From the NCBI RefSeq assembly GCF_000515415.1, contig NZ_KI911783.1, positions 784,501 through 848,500 on the forward strand: a DNA stretch of 64,000 nt, in the 5' to 3' direction. The stretch comes from Bradyrhizobium sp. WSM1417. Its GTDB lineage: Bacteria; Pseudomonadota; Alphaproteobacteria; Rhizobiales; Xanthobacteraceae. Below the pieces are notes generated by a model that made no database searches, was not told where the DNA came from, and saw only the letters and a list, made by a program, of their open reading frames with translations. The position numbers and the translations under genes are program-made. Shown in pieces: positions 51,024 to 60,730 of this stretch (position 1 is the first letter of the stretch; each line of letters starts with the position of its first letter).

Positions 51024-51139
51024 TAAGGCTATCGGGAGCTGAAAAGGCTGATTCTGGGCCCGATTTACCGGCTGTTAGCCAAGACGCCGGTAATCTGGCG
51101 GCGGAGCAGCCGGATGAATACGGGGCTGGAGCAGGGCAG

Positions 51140-51457
51140 ATGGCGGTGAAGACGGACCAGCGCGGCAACAGCCGGGTTGTTTTCGAGCGCGGGATCGCGG
51201 CCCAGATGATGGGTATCGACGGCACCTGGCGGCGCGACTGCACCATGGAGGACGTCTCCGACAGCGGCGCCAAGCTGACCATCGACGGCTCGGTCGAAGG
51301 CTTGCATCTGAAGGAGTTTTTTCTGCTGCTGTCGTCCACCGGACTTGCGTATCGGCGCTGCGAGCTCGCCTGGGTCAATGGCGACCAGATCGGCGTCAAC
51401 TTTCTCAAGCTCGGCGACAAGAAGAAAAAGGCGCGTTCCACATCCATCGGGGCGTAA
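51140..51457 (+). CDS. PilZ-domain protein
   Basis: 105 residues, essentially one PilZ domain. Both c-di-GMP contacts are seen: RGNSR (R-x3-R) near residue 8 and DVSDSGAKL (D-x-S-x-x-G) near residue 38. ATG at 51140 chosen; the frame runs on upstream inside the kinase gene. It sits between the kinase and murU, an odd position for a cyclic-di-GMP receptor, although it may be transcribed from its own promoter. Basic C-terminus. Confidence 0.8.
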   Translation: MAVKTDQRGNSRVVFERGIAAQMMGIDGTWRRDCTMEDVSDSGAKLTIDGSVEGLHLKEFFLLLSSTGLAYRRCELAWVNGDQIGVNFLKLGDKKKKARSTSIGA

Positions 51458-51581
51458 CGGCAACACCCGTCGTACAAGCGTCACGGCAGGTGGTTAAGGC
51501 GGTTAAGACGCGGTGCGGTCAGTCGAACCTCGTGTTAAGATTGCTGCGCACGCGAGATCAGTAGGTCCGAGAAAGCGAAGG

Positions 51582-52304
51582 ATGTCCGTCAAACCGACCA
51601 AAGCCATGGTGCTCGCCGCGGGGTTCGGCCTGCGCATGCGTCCGTTGACGGACAAGATGCCGAAACCGATGGTTCCGGTCGCCGGCCAGCCGCTGCTCGA
51701 CCACGTGCTCGACAAGCTCGGCCAGGCCGGCGTGAGCGAGGCGGTGGTCAACGTGCACTATCTGCCGGACCAGATTATCGATCACACCGCATCCCGCCAG
51801 CATCCGCGCGTGACCATCTCGGACGAACGCGACCAGGTGCTCGGCACCGGCGGCGGCGTGGTCAAGGCCCTGCCGCTGCTCGGGGACGCACCGTTCTTTC
51901 ACGTCAATTCCGACACGCTGTGGATCGACGGCGTGCGCTCGAACCTGACGCGGCTCGCCGAAAACTTCGATCCCGCGCGGATGGACATTTTGCTGCTGAT
52001 GGCGCCGACGGCGACCAGCATCGGCTATAGCGGCCGCGGCGATTACGGCATGCTGGCCGACGGCGCCCTGCGCAAGCGCAAGGAAAAAGAGGTCGTTCCG
52101 TTCGTCTATGCCGGCGCTGCGATCCTGTCGCCGTCGATCTTCGCCGGTGCCCCCGCGGGCGAGTTCTCGCTGACCAAGATGTTCGATCGTGCCAATGAGC
52201 AGGAGCGGCTGTTCGGACTTCGCCTCGACGGCGTCTGGATGCATGTCGGCACGCCTGATGCCGTCCACGCGGCGGAAGAGGCGTTTCTGGAGAGCGTGGC
52301 GTAG
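51582..52304 (+). CDS. murU: Nucleotidyltransferase, MurU-like
   Basis: 240 residues. NTP_transferase fold with MVLAAGFGLRMRPLTDKMPKPMVPVAGQP, LGTGGGVVKALPLLGD and VNSDTLWIDG. In the AmgK-MurU pathway it uridylates MurNAc-1-phosphate to UDP-MurNAc, bypassing the de novo route. Assignment follows from the kinase neighbour; a glucose- or mannose-1-phosphate transferase would look alike. Start ATG 51582 after GAAGGA. Confidence 0.82.
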   Translation: MSVKPTKAMVLAAGFGLRMRPLTDKMPKPMVPVAGQPLLDHVLDKLGQAGVSEAVVNVHYLPDQIIDHTASRQHPRVTISDERDQVLGTGGGVVKALPLLGDAPFFHVNSDTLWIDGVRSNLTRLAENFDPARMDILLLMAPTATSIGYSGRGDYGMLADGALRKRKEKEVVPFVYAGAAILSPSIFAGAPAGEFSLTKMFDRANEQERLFGLRLDGVWMHVGTPDAVHAAEEAFLESVA

Positions 52305-52312
52305 GGCCGCAC

Positions 52313-52414
52313 CGTCATGCCCCGCGAAGGCGGGGCATCCAGTACGCCGCGCCTTCTCGGCTGAATCTCCACCGTCTCTGGAATACTGGATCATCCGCCT
52401 TCGCGGATGATGAC
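52313..52414. repeat. Intergenic repeat between murU and addB
   Basis: CGTCATGCCCCGCGAAGGCGG (first hairpin GCCCCGCGAAGGCGGGGC), then CATCCAGTA, and on the right TACTGGATCATCCGC-CTTC-GCGGATGATGAC. The outer arms are complementary. A common Bradyrhizobium element. Confidence 0.75.
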
Positions 52415-52516
52415 ACCGGTCCAGGTGCAGCGAACAGCGGGGACTATCTCCCTCCACCCATATCCATTTGACTCCGCCTCCCTATATTGGCGCCTGATTC
52501 CCGAATCAGGCAGCTC

Positions 52517-55500
52517 ATGCGCGTTTTCAGCGTTCCCATCTCAGTTCCGTTCCTGCGCACCGTCGTCTCAAGCCTGCTCGACGGCCGGCTGGTCGACGGC
52601 TTTGAGGCGCGCAAGGAGCCGGCACGGCTGGCGGATGCCACCCTGTATCTGCCGACACGGCGCGCCATGCGCGTTGTCCGCGAGATCTTCCTCGACGAGA
52701 TGAAGGCGGACGCCGTCGTGCTGCCGCGCATCGTCGCGCTCGGCGATATCGACGAGGATGAGCTCGCTTTCGCCGATGAAGGCGAACAGTTTTCCGGCGC
52801 AACGCCGCTCGATATTCCGCCGCGGCTCGGCGAGCTCGAACGGCGGCTGACACTGGCGCAGCTCGTCGCGGCCTGGGCCAAGGGCCCGGTGCTGTCTCCG
52901 CTGGTCGTCGGCGGCCCCGCCTCGACGCTGGCACTGGCGTCAGATCTCGCGCGGCTGATCGACGACATGGTCACGCGCGGCGTCGACTGGAGCGCGCTCG
53001 ACGGCCTCGTGCCCGATATGCTCGATCGGTATTGGCAGCACTCGCTTGAATTCTTGCGCATCGCGCGCATCGCCTGGCCCGGTCATCTCGCCGAAATCAA
53101 ACGCATCGAGCCCGCTGCCCGCCGCGACCTCCTGATCGATGCCGAAGCCAGGCGGCTGACCGCGCATCCCCATGGCCCCGTGATCGCGGCCGGTTCGACC
53201 GGCTCGATGCCGGCCACGGCAAGATTTCTCCACGCAGTCGCCTCGCTGCCGCATGGTGCCGTGGTGCTGCCCGGCCTCGACACCGATCTCGACGATGATG
53301 CCTGGCGCAGCATCGGCGGCGTACGCGACTCGCTCGGCAAGTTCGCGGAGCATCCGGTCTCGAACCATCCGCAATACGCCATGCACGCGCTGCTGGATCG
53401 TTTTGGCATCAAGCGCAGTGACGTCGATAGTCTCCAGCCACCGGCGGAAGGCGGTCGTGATCTGCTGGCGTCGGAATCGATGCGGCCCTCGGCCAAGACC
53501 GAGATCTGGCACGACCGGCTGAAGCAGCCGGATGTGGCCTTAAAGATCACCGGCGGCATGAAGAACCTCGCGGTGGTCGAAGCTCCCAACCCTGAAATGG
53601 AAGCGCTCGCGATCGCCATCGCGATGCGCGAGGCGAGGCATCTCGACAAGTCGGCAGCGTTGGTTACGCCCGATCGCGCGCTGGCGCGGCGCGTGATGGC
53701 CGCGCTGAGCCGATGGGATCTCGCATTCGATGATTCCGGCGGCGACGTCTTGATGGAAACGTCCGCCGGCGTCTTTGCGCGACTGACAGCGGAGGCGGCG
53801 ACCAAAGGACTGGAGCCGGCGACGCTGCTGGCGATGCTGAAGCATCCGCTGTGCCGGCTCGGCCGGGTGCCTGGCGCATGGAGGGCGGCGATCGAAGACC
53901 TGGAGCTCGCTTTGTTGCGCGGCACGCGCCCGCCTGCAGGCACCGCCGGCCTGTTGCGCGAATTCAATCGCTTCCGCGAGGAGCTGGCAAAGCTGTGGCG
54001 CAGCGAGGTCTCCGCGCTACATAAGGCCGAGCCGCGTGCACGTCTCAACGCGGAAGACCTCGATCGCATCGAGGCGCTGATCGACGGCCTGCGAAAAGCC
54101 TTGGCGCCGATCGAGAGTCTTGCATCATCAAAACCGTATGACTTCGCCGAGCTCGCGCATCGGCATCGCGAAATCCTGATCGAGCTGTCGCGCGACGAGC
54201 AGGGCGTCCCGCTGGCGTTCGAGGAGCGCGAAGGCCTCGCGCTCGCGAGCGCCTTCGACGATCTCCTGCGCGGCGGCACCACCAGCGGACTGATGGTCAC
54301 GCTGCCCGACTACGCAGACGTGTTCCAGACCGCGTTCAGTGATCGCGCGGTGCGACGGCGGGACAGGCCGGGCGCTCGCCTGCAGATTTACGGCCCGCTG
54401 GAATCGCGCCTGATGCAGGCCGACCGAATCATCGTCGGTGGGCTGATCGAGGGGGTCTGGCCACCAGCGCCGCGTATCGATCCGTGGTTGAGCCGGCCGA
54501 TGCGGCACCAGCTGGGCCTCGATCTGCCGGAACGCCGTATCGGCCTCTCTGCGCACGATTTTGCGCAATTGCTCGGCGGCGACGAGGTCATCCTCACCCA
54601 CTCCGCAAAGGCTGGCGGTGCCCCGGCGGTCGCCTCGCGCTTCCTGCACCGGTTGGAGGCGGTCGCGGGCGATGCGCACTGGAAGGCCGCGATTCGCGCG
54701 GGCGAAAAATACGTGCAGTTCGCAGCCGCGCTGGACCAGCCCGACGAGGTGAGACCGATCAAGCAGCCCGAGCCGCGACCGCCACGCGCGACCCGGCCGC
54801 TCAGGATGTCCGTGACTGGGATCGAGGACTGGCTGCGCGATCCCTATACGATCTACGCCAAACACATTTTGCGGCTCGACGCACTCGATCCCGTCGACAT
54901 GCCGCTGTCGGCCGCCGACCGCGGCTCGGCGATCCATGATGCACTCGGCGAGTTCACGGAACGCTACGCCACCAATCTGCCCGACGATCCCGCGCGCGTG
55001 CTGCGCGCGATCGGCGAAAAATACTTTGCACCGCTGATGGAGCGGCCTGAGGCGCGGGCGCTGTGGTGGCCGCGCTTCCAGCGCATCGCGCGCTGGTTCG
55101 GCGAATGGGAGACGGCGCGGCGCGACGCGATCGAGGCGATCGCCGCGGAAACTCGCGGCGAGATTTCGATCCCGCTCGATCATGGGCGCAGCTTCCGTCT
55201 TTCAGCCCGCGCCGACCGCATCGAGCGGCGCCGGGGCGGCGGCTACGTCATCCTCGACTACAAGACCGGCCAGCCACCGACCGGCAAGCAGGTCCGCATG
55301 GGCCTGTCACCGCAGCTCACGCTGGAAGCCGCGATCCTGCGCGAGGGCGGTTTTCCCGACATCGACGCCGGCGCGTCCGTGAGCCAGCTCGTCTATGTTC
55401 GCCTGAGCGGCAACAATCCGCCGGGCGAAGAACGCATTCTCGAGCTCAAATATAGGCAAGGCGACGAGCCGCAGCCGCCGGACACCGCGGCTGCCGAGGC

Positions 55501-55663
55501 CAGGGCCAAGCTCGAGGCGCTGATTCGCGCCTTCGAGGACGAGAACCAGCCCTATACCTCGTTGAACCTGCCGATGTGGACCAACCGCTACGGCGCCTAT
55601 GACGATCTCGCCCGGATCAAGGAATGGTCCGCGGCCGGCGGATTGGGGATCGAGGAATGGTGA
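52517..55663 (+). CDS. addB: Double-strand break repair protein AddB
   Basis: 1048 residues. Nuclease/helicase-like subunit of AddAB, the RecBCD analogue. The helicase-like part is degenerate in alphaproteobacteria; the C-terminal RecB-type nuclease has the motif YVILDYKTGQPPTGKQ near residue 915 (Asp and the D-Y-K triad). Start ATG at 52517 (MRVFSVPISVPFLRTVVSS) chosen over a TTG 30 bp upstream. addA overlaps the last codons. Confidence 0.93.
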   Translation: MRVFSVPISVPFLRTVVSSLLDGRLVDGFEARKEPARLADATLYLPTRRAMRVVREIFLDEMKADAVVLPRIVALGDIDEDELAFADEGEQFSGATPLDIPPRLGELERRLTLAQLVAAWAKGPVLSPLVVGGPASTLALASDLARLIDDMVTRGVDWSALDGLVPDMLDRYWQHSLEFLRIARIAWPGHLAEIKRIEPAARRDLLIDAEARRLTAHPHGPVIAAGSTGSMPATARFLHAVASLPHGAVVLPGLDTDLDDDAWRSIGGVRDSLGKFAEHPVSNHPQYAMHALLDRFGIKRSDVDSLQPPAEGGRDLLASESMRPSAKTEIWHDRLKQPDVALKITGGMKNLAVVEAPNPEMEALAIAIAMREARHLDKSAALVTPDRALARRVMAALSRWDLAFDDSGGDVLMETSAGVFARLTAEAATKGLEPATLLAMLKHPLCRLGRVPGAWRAAIEDLELALLRGTRPPAGTAGLLREFNRFREELAKLWRSEVSALHKAEPRARLNAEDLDRIEALIDGLRKALAPIESLASSKPYDFAELAHRHREILIELSRDEQGVPLAFEEREGLALASAFDDLLRGGTTSGLMVTLPDYADVFQTAFSDRAVRRRDRPGARLQIYGPLESRLMQADRIIVGGLIEGVWPPAPRIDPWLSRPMRHQLGLDLPERRIGLSAHDFAQLLGGDEVILTHSAKAGGAPAVASRFLHRLEAVAGDAHWKAAIRAGEKYVQFAAALDQPDEVRPIKQPEPRPPRATRPLRMSVTGIEDWLRDPYTIYAKHILRLDALDPVDMPLSAADRGSAIHDALGEFTERYATNLPDDPARVLRAIGEKYFAPLMERPEARALWWPRFQRIARWFGEWETARRDAIEAIAAETRGEISIPLDHGRSFRLSARADRIERRRGGGYVILDYKTGQPPTGKQVRMGLSPQLTLEAAILREGGFPDIDAGASVSQLVYVRLSGNNPPGEERILELKYRQGDEPQPPDTAAAEARAKLEALIRAFEDENQPYTSLNLPMWTNRYGAYDDLARIKEWSAAGGLGIEEW

Positions 55664-58600
55664 AGGCACCGCGCCCCATCCCGGATGAGGTGCGCGCCAG
55701 GCAAGCGCGCGCATCGGACCCGACCGCATCGGCCTTCGTGTCGGCCAATGCCGGATCGGGCAAGACGCATGTCCTGGTGCAGCGGGTGATCCGCCTGCTG
55801 CTTGCGGGCGTGCCGCCGGAAAAGATCCTCTGCATCACTTTCACCAAGGCGGCCGCCGCCAACATGGCCGAGCGCGTCTTCACCACGCTCGGGCATTGGG
55901 TGACACTCGACGACACCGCACTCGATGCGGCGATCCGCGCGGTCGGCATCCCGCACCCCACTGCAAAATTGCGGCGCGACGCCCGGAAGCTGTTCGCCTG
56001 TGCGCTGGAGACGCCGGGCGGGCTGAAGGTGCAGACCATCCACGCGCTGTGCACTCGCCTGCTTCAGCAGTTTCCGTTCGAGGCCAATGTCCCCGCGCGC
56101 TTTGCCGTGATCGACGAGCGCGACCAGACCGACATGATGGAACGCGCCAATCTGAAGGTGCTGCTGGACGCCGCGCGCGACCCTGATAGCGTCACCGGCC
56201 GCGCGCTGCTGACCGCGATGGCGAGCGCCGCCGATGTCACCTTCAAGGAAGTGGTGCGCGAGGCCTGCCTGAGCCGCGATCATTTCATGGCCTGGACCGA
56301 CGAGGCCGGCAGCGCGGAGCTGGCTGCCGCGCAGATGGCGGCCGCGCTGGGGGTGGACGCGAGCGATCGCATCGAAGACGTCGAGACGGAGATTGTCGAC
56401 GGTCCGTTGCTGCCGCGATCGCGCTGGGATGACATCGCTTTTGCACTGGAGGACGGCAGCAAGTCCGACAACGACCAGGCCTGCCGGCTTCGCGAGGCAA
56501 AAATCTTTTCCGGCGCCGCGCAGGTCGATGCCTATCTCAGCGTTTTCCTGACCGACGAAAAGCTGCCGCGCAAGGCGGTACTGACCAAGAAGTTTTGCGA
56601 TCACAACCCGTCCGTCGCCCGCCTGTTCGAGAACGAAGCGCAGCGCGTCAGTGGGTTGGTCGAGACGCGCCGTGCGGTGACCATGCGCGACCGCACCGCG
56701 GCCCTGCTGCATATCGCGACCGCGGCTGCCGCAAACTACCGCCGCGAGAAGCAGGAGCGCGGTCTGCTTGACTATGACGATCTCATCGACAAGACGCTGG
56801 CGATGCTCGACCGCGTTTCCTCCGGCTGGGTGCATTACAAGCTCGACCGCGGCGTCGATCACGTTCTGATCGACGAAGCCCAGGACACCAGTCCGCGGCA
56901 ATGGGACATCGTCGCGCACATCATCTCGGAATTTACCGCCGGCGAAGGCGCGCGCGAGGGCCTCAACCGCACCGTCTTCGCTGTCGGCGACGAGAAGCAG
57001 TCGATCTTCTCGTTTCAGGGTGCTCAGCCCCGGGAATTCGACGCGCGCCGGCGCGAACTGCACCGCAAGTTCACGGCGGCCGGACTGAAATTCGATCCGG
57101 TCGCCTTCACCTATTCGTTCCGCTCCGGCGCGGCGATCCTGCATTCGGTCGACCACGTCTTCCGCGAGCCCTCGATCTACAAGAGCATCCATTCGGTCGA
57201 GACCGGTCATCCCCTGCACAATGCTCTCGGCGATGCCGGCCCCAGCGTGATCGAGCTGTGGGACCTTGCGGAGGCCGACGACAGGCAGGAGATCGAGGGC
57301 TGGCGCGCGCCATTCGACGGCGTCGCCGCCACCAGCCCCGAGGTGAAGCTCGCGCGCCGGATCCAGACCGAGATCAAGCGGCTGGTCGAGAGCGGCACGC
57401 TGACCGGGCACAAAGGCGAGCGGCGTCCGCTGCGCTATGGCGACATGCTGATCCTGGTGCGCCGGCGCGGCAATGCGTTCGACGCGGTGATCCAGGCGCT
57501 GAAGCACGCCAACGTTCCGGTCGCCGGCGCCGACCGGCTCAAGCTCACCGAGCACATCGGCATCATCGACCTGATGAATCTTGCCGACGCGCTGCTGCTG
57601 CCGCAAGACGATCTCGCGCTCGCGGTGGCGCTGAAGAGCCCGCTGTTCGGGTTCGATGACGACGATTTGTTCCAGCTGGCCCATGACCGCAAGGGATCGC
57701 TGCGTCGCGCGCTGGGCGAACATGCCCCGACAAGCGAGACATTCGCTGCGGCCTTGCGACGCTTCGAAGCCTGCGAAATCCGAGCCCGCGAGGAAACGCC
57801 GTTCGCCTTTTACGCCTGGCTGCTCGGGGGCGACGGCGGCCGTGCGCGCATGCTGCGCCGGCTCGGTCATGAGGCCAATGACGCGCTCGACGAGTTCCTG
57901 GAGCTGGCGCTGAACTACGAGCGCAAGGCGCCGGCCTCGCTGCAGGGTTTCATGGCCTGGCTGCGCTCGGCCGATACCGAGGTGAAGCGCGACATGGAGA
58001 TCTCGCGCGATGAAGTGCGGGTGATGACCGTGCACGGCGCCAAGGGCCTGGAAGCCTCGGTCGTGTTCATGGTCGACACCACATCGTCGCCTGCGGATTC
58101 GCAGCGGCTGCGGCTGATCCATGTCCCGCGCGGCAATGGCGGCGAGGTGGTGGTCTGGGCCGGACGCAAGGCGGATGATCCCAAGCCCGTCGCCGACGCC
58201 CGCAAGGCGATGCTCGAGGAGACCGAGGACGAATATCGCCGCCTGCTCTACGTCGCGATGACGCGCGCCGCCGACCGGCTCATCATCGGCGGCTGCATGC
58301 CCGGCAACATGAAGACGGTCCGCAAGCTGAGCTGGTACGATCTGGTCGACACCGGCCTCGCCGGCTCGGGCCTGGCGAAAGAGACAATCGAGACGCCGCT
58401 CGGAAAGGTGACGCGCTTCTCCCGACCGGAGGATGTCGTGGCGCTGGGCACGCCTGCGACCTCGTTGGACCAGACGACCGCGCTCCCGGACTGGCTGCGG
58501 ACGCCGGCACCGCGCGAGACCATCGACGACGATCCGGTGCGCCCCTCCGGCCAGGCGTCCGGGGAAGGCCGCGCCGTGCTGTCGGGCGAATCAGTGCAGT

Positions 58601-59166
58601 CCCGCGCGCTGGCGCTGCAACGCGGCACGCTGGTGCACCGGCTGCTGCAATCGCTCCCCGACATCGCCATTGAGCGCCGGCGCGAGGCCGCGCTCGGCTT
58701 CATGGCGCGCAATGCCGCGGACTGGGCGGAGGCTGACCGCGCCGCGCTGGCCGACAAGGTGCTCGCCTTGATCGCCGAGCCGCGGTTTGCGCCGGTGTTT
58801 GCCGCCGGCAGCCGGGCGGAGGTCGCGATCGTCGGCCGGCTGGAGCGGCCGGGCCACGCCACTGCACTGGTGTCCGGCCAGATCGACCGGCTGGTGGTTC
58901 GGCCGGATGAGGTCCTGATCGTCGATTTCAAGACCAATCAGGCGGCTCCCAAGAGCGCCGCCGCGGCGCCCGCCGCCTATGTCCGGCAGCTGGCGCTGTA
59001 CCGGGCGGTGCTATCGCGGCTTTATCCCCAAAAGCCTGTCCGCGCCGTCCTGCTCTGGACCGAGGCCCTTGAATATATGGAGATTTCGGCTCCCGCGCTG
59101 GACGCGGCGCTGGCATCTCTTCATCTCGGTGTGAGCGTCCTTGACCCGGCAAGGAGCCATTCATAG
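55657..59166 (+). CDS. addA: Double-strand break repair helicase AddA
   Basis: 1169 residues. UvrD/Rep-type helicase with Walker A FVSANAGSGKTHVLVQR near residue 25, motif Ia, Walker B VLIDEAQDTSPRQWDIV, VGDEKQSIFSFQGA, and VMTVHGAKGLEASVVFM. The C-terminal nuclease has VLIVDFKTNQAAPKS. The ATG overlaps the addB stop (ATGGTGA). AddAB loads RecA at breaks. trxA follows 64 bp downstream, as in other rhizobia. Confidence 0.95.
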   Translation: MVKAPRPIPDEVRARQARASDPTASAFVSANAGSGKTHVLVQRVIRLLLAGVPPEKILCITFTKAAAANMAERVFTTLGHWVTLDDTALDAAIRAVGIPHPTAKLRRDARKLFACALETPGGLKVQTIHALCTRLLQQFPFEANVPARFAVIDERDQTDMMERANLKVLLDAARDPDSVTGRALLTAMASAADVTFKEVVREACLSRDHFMAWTDEAGSAELAAAQMAAALGVDASDRIEDVETEIVDGPLLPRSRWDDIAFALEDGSKSDNDQACRLREAKIFSGAAQVDAYLSVFLTDEKLPRKAVLTKKFCDHNPSVARLFENEAQRVSGLVETRRAVTMRDRTAALLHIATAAAANYRREKQERGLLDYDDLIDKTLAMLDRVSSGWVHYKLDRGVDHVLIDEAQDTSPRQWDIVAHIISEFTAGEGAREGLNRTVFAVGDEKQSIFSFQGAQPREFDARRRELHRKFTAAGLKFDPVAFTYSFRSGAAILHSVDHVFREPSIYKSIHSVETGHPLHNALGDAGPSVIELWDLAEADDRQEIEGWRAPFDGVAATSPEVKLARRIQTEIKRLVESGTLTGHKGERRPLRYGDMLILVRRRGNAFDAVIQALKHANVPVAGADRLKLTEHIGIIDLMNLADALLLPQDDLALAVALKSPLFGFDDDDLFQLAHDRKGSLRRALGEHAPTSETFAAALRRFEACEIRAREETPFAFYAWLLGGDGGRARMLRRLGHEANDALDEFLELALNYERKAPASLQGFMAWLRSADTEVKRDMEISRDEVRVMTVHGAKGLEASVVFMVDTTSSPADSQRLRLIHVPRGNGGEVVVWAGRKADDPKPVADARKAMLEETEDEYRRLLYVAMTRAADRLIIGGCMPGNMKTVRKLSWYDLVDTGLAGSGLAKETIETPLGKVTRFSRPEDVVALGTPATSLDQTTALPDWLRTPAPRETIDDDPVRPSGQASGEGRAVLSGESVQSRALALQRGTLVHRLLQSLPDIAIERRREAALGFMARNAADWAEADRAALADKVLALIAEPRFAPVFAAGSRAEVAIVGRLERPGHATALVSGQIDRLVVRPDEVLIVDFKTNQAAPKSAAAAPAAYVRQLALYRAVLSRLYPQKPVRAVLLWTEALEYMEISAPALDAALASLHLGVSVLDPARSHS

Positions 59167-59229
59167 GTTGACGCCATGATCTCGGGCGCGATTCCCGTCG
59201 CGCCCTTCTCTCAGGTACGAGGTACTCCG

Positions 59230-59550
59230 ATGGCCGTTGGTAAGGTTTCTGACACCGATTTCGAAGCCGAAGTGCTCAAGGCAAACGGCCCCGTGGTCGT
59301 CGATTTCTGGGCCGAGTGGTGCGGCCCCTGCCGCATGATCGCACCCGCGCTCGACGAGATCGCCGGCGCGATGGGCGACAAGGTCAAGATCGTGAAGCTC
59401 AACGTCGACGAGAGCCCGAAGACCGCGTCGAAATATGGCGTGATGTCGATCCCGACCCTGATGATCTTCAAGGGTGGCGAGATGGCATCCCGCCAGGTCG
59501 GCGCAGCGCCGAAGGCGAAGCTGCAGCAGTGGATCACCTCCGCAGTCTGA
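59230..59550 (+). CDS. trxA: Thioredoxin TrxA
   Basis: 106 residues, the standard size. Active site [13 protein letters not shown] near residue 31 with the CGPC pair and the cis-Pro of [14 protein letters not shown]. General cytoplasmic disulfide reductant, electron donor for ribonucleotide reductase. The open frame begins 18 codons earlier, but [11 protein letters not shown] is the conserved start. Terminated by a hairpin at 59580. Confidence 0.97.
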   Translation: MAVGKVSDTDFEAEVLKANGPVVVDFWAEWCGPCRMIAPALDEIAGAMGDKVKIVKLNVDESPKTASKYGVMSIPTLMIFKGGEMASRQVGAAPKAKLQQWITSAV

Positions 59551-59579
59551 TCCGCCTCGCACAATAATATTTTTGGAAG

Positions 59580-59603
59580 CGGCCGGCGAAAGTCGGCCGT
59601 TTT
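59580..59603 (+). terminator. Intrinsic terminator after trxA
   Basis: CGGCCGGC and GTCGGCCG pair over 8 bp (one G·T) around a GAAA loop, followed by TTTT, 29 bp after the trxA stop. Confidence 0.75.
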
Positions 59604-59644
59604 GCGTTGATGGGACAGTTCCAGCGTAAGACGAGTCCCTGCCT

Positions 59645-60706
59645 GTGCCTCCCCCCGCAAGACGCGCGCGAAAATCGACGTCCCTCATGGCGATGGAGGC
59701 GCGCTCGGTCGACGTAATCCCGCGCGGCAAGGAGTGGCAATACGAGCCGAAATGGGATGGCTTCCGCTGTCTGCTGTCGCGCAACGGCGGCGGCATTGAT
59801 CTGCGCTCGAAATCCGGCGAAGACCTCGCGCGCTATTTCCCCGAGATTGTCGCCGCGGCGCTGAAGCTGAAGGCGGATCGCTTCACGCTCGACGGCGAGA
59901 TCGTCGTGCCACACGGCAAGGGGTTTTCCTTCGACGCGCTGCTGCAACGCATTCACCCTGCGGCGAGCCGCGTGAACAAGCTCTCGGAGCAAACGCCGGC
60001 GCTCTACCTCGCGTTCGATCTGCTCGCGACGGCCGGGGAGAAACAACTTGCCGAGCAGCCGTTGAGCGAACGGCGACCGGCGCTGGAAGCGTTTGCCAAG
60101 GCCAATCTGAAAAGCAGTCTCTTCCGCCTCTCACCGGCGACGACGAGCTACGCCATTGCGAAAAAATGGCTGGCGCAATCCGGCGGCGGCTCGGATGGCG
60201 TCATCGCCAAGCGCATCGACCTGCGCTACCAGGCGGGAAATCGCGACGGCATGCAGAAGATCAAGAAATTCCGCAGCGCCGATTGCGTGGTCGGCGGCTT
60301 CCGCTATGCGACCAACAAGCTCGCCGGCCGCAAGGTGGTGGGGTCGCTGCTGCTCGGACTCTATGATGATGAAGGTCTCCTGCACCATGTCGGTTTCACC
60401 TCGGCGATCAAGGCGGCGGAAAAGCCCGACCTGACCGATCGGCTGGAGGCGTTGATCGGCGAGCCCGGCTTCACCGGCAACGCGCCGGGCGGGCCAAGCC
60501 GCTGGTCCACCGAGCGGTCGGCGAAGTGGTGTCCGCTCGAGCCGAAGCTCGTGATCGAGGTCTGTTACGACCATTTCAGCGGCGAGCGTTTTCGCCACGG
60601 CACCTCGATCCTGCGCTGGCGCCCCGACAAGGCACCGCGGCAATGCAGCTTCGAGCAGCTGAAGCAGAAAGTGGTGGACCCGATGAAGCTGTTGAAACAG
60701 ATGTAA
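59645..60706 (+). CDS. ATP-dependent DNA ligase (LigC-like)
   Basis: 353 residues. Adenylation domain with the nucleotide Lys in EPKWDGFRCLLS (K-W-D-G) and motif III LDGEIVV; motif IV/V include DGVIAKRIDLRYQ and KIKKFRSADCVVGGF. OB-fold domain follows (~215-325). No polymerase, nuclease or Ku is attached or nearby, so it is a stand-alone accessory ligase, for example in repair, not the replicative NAD-dependent LigA. Starts with GTG at 59645; a later ATG (59687) is possible. Confidence 0.87.
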   Translation: MPPPARRARKSTSLMAMEARSVDVIPRGKEWQYEPKWDGFRCLLSRNGGGIDLRSKSGEDLARYFPEIVAAALKLKADRFTLDGEIVVPHGKGFSFDALLQRIHPAASRVNKLSEQTPALYLAFDLLATAGEKQLAEQPLSERRPALEAFAKANLKSSLFRLSPATTSYAIAKKWLAQSGGGSDGVIAKRIDLRYQAGNRDGMQKIKKFRSADCVVGGFRYATNKLAGRKVVGSLLLGLYDDEGLLHHVGFTSAIKAAEKPDLTDRLEALIGEPGFTGNAPGGPSRWSTERSAKWCPLEPKLVIEVCYDHFSGERFRHGTSILRWRPDKAPRQCSFEQLKQKVVDPMKLLKQM

Positions 60707-60730
60707 CCGGTAGCGCCGATGGAGCGATAA

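Noticed and set aside
55597..58122. 841-codon minus-strand frame over addA
   Set aside because: Shadow of addA, whose helicase motifs are all in the plus-strand frame.
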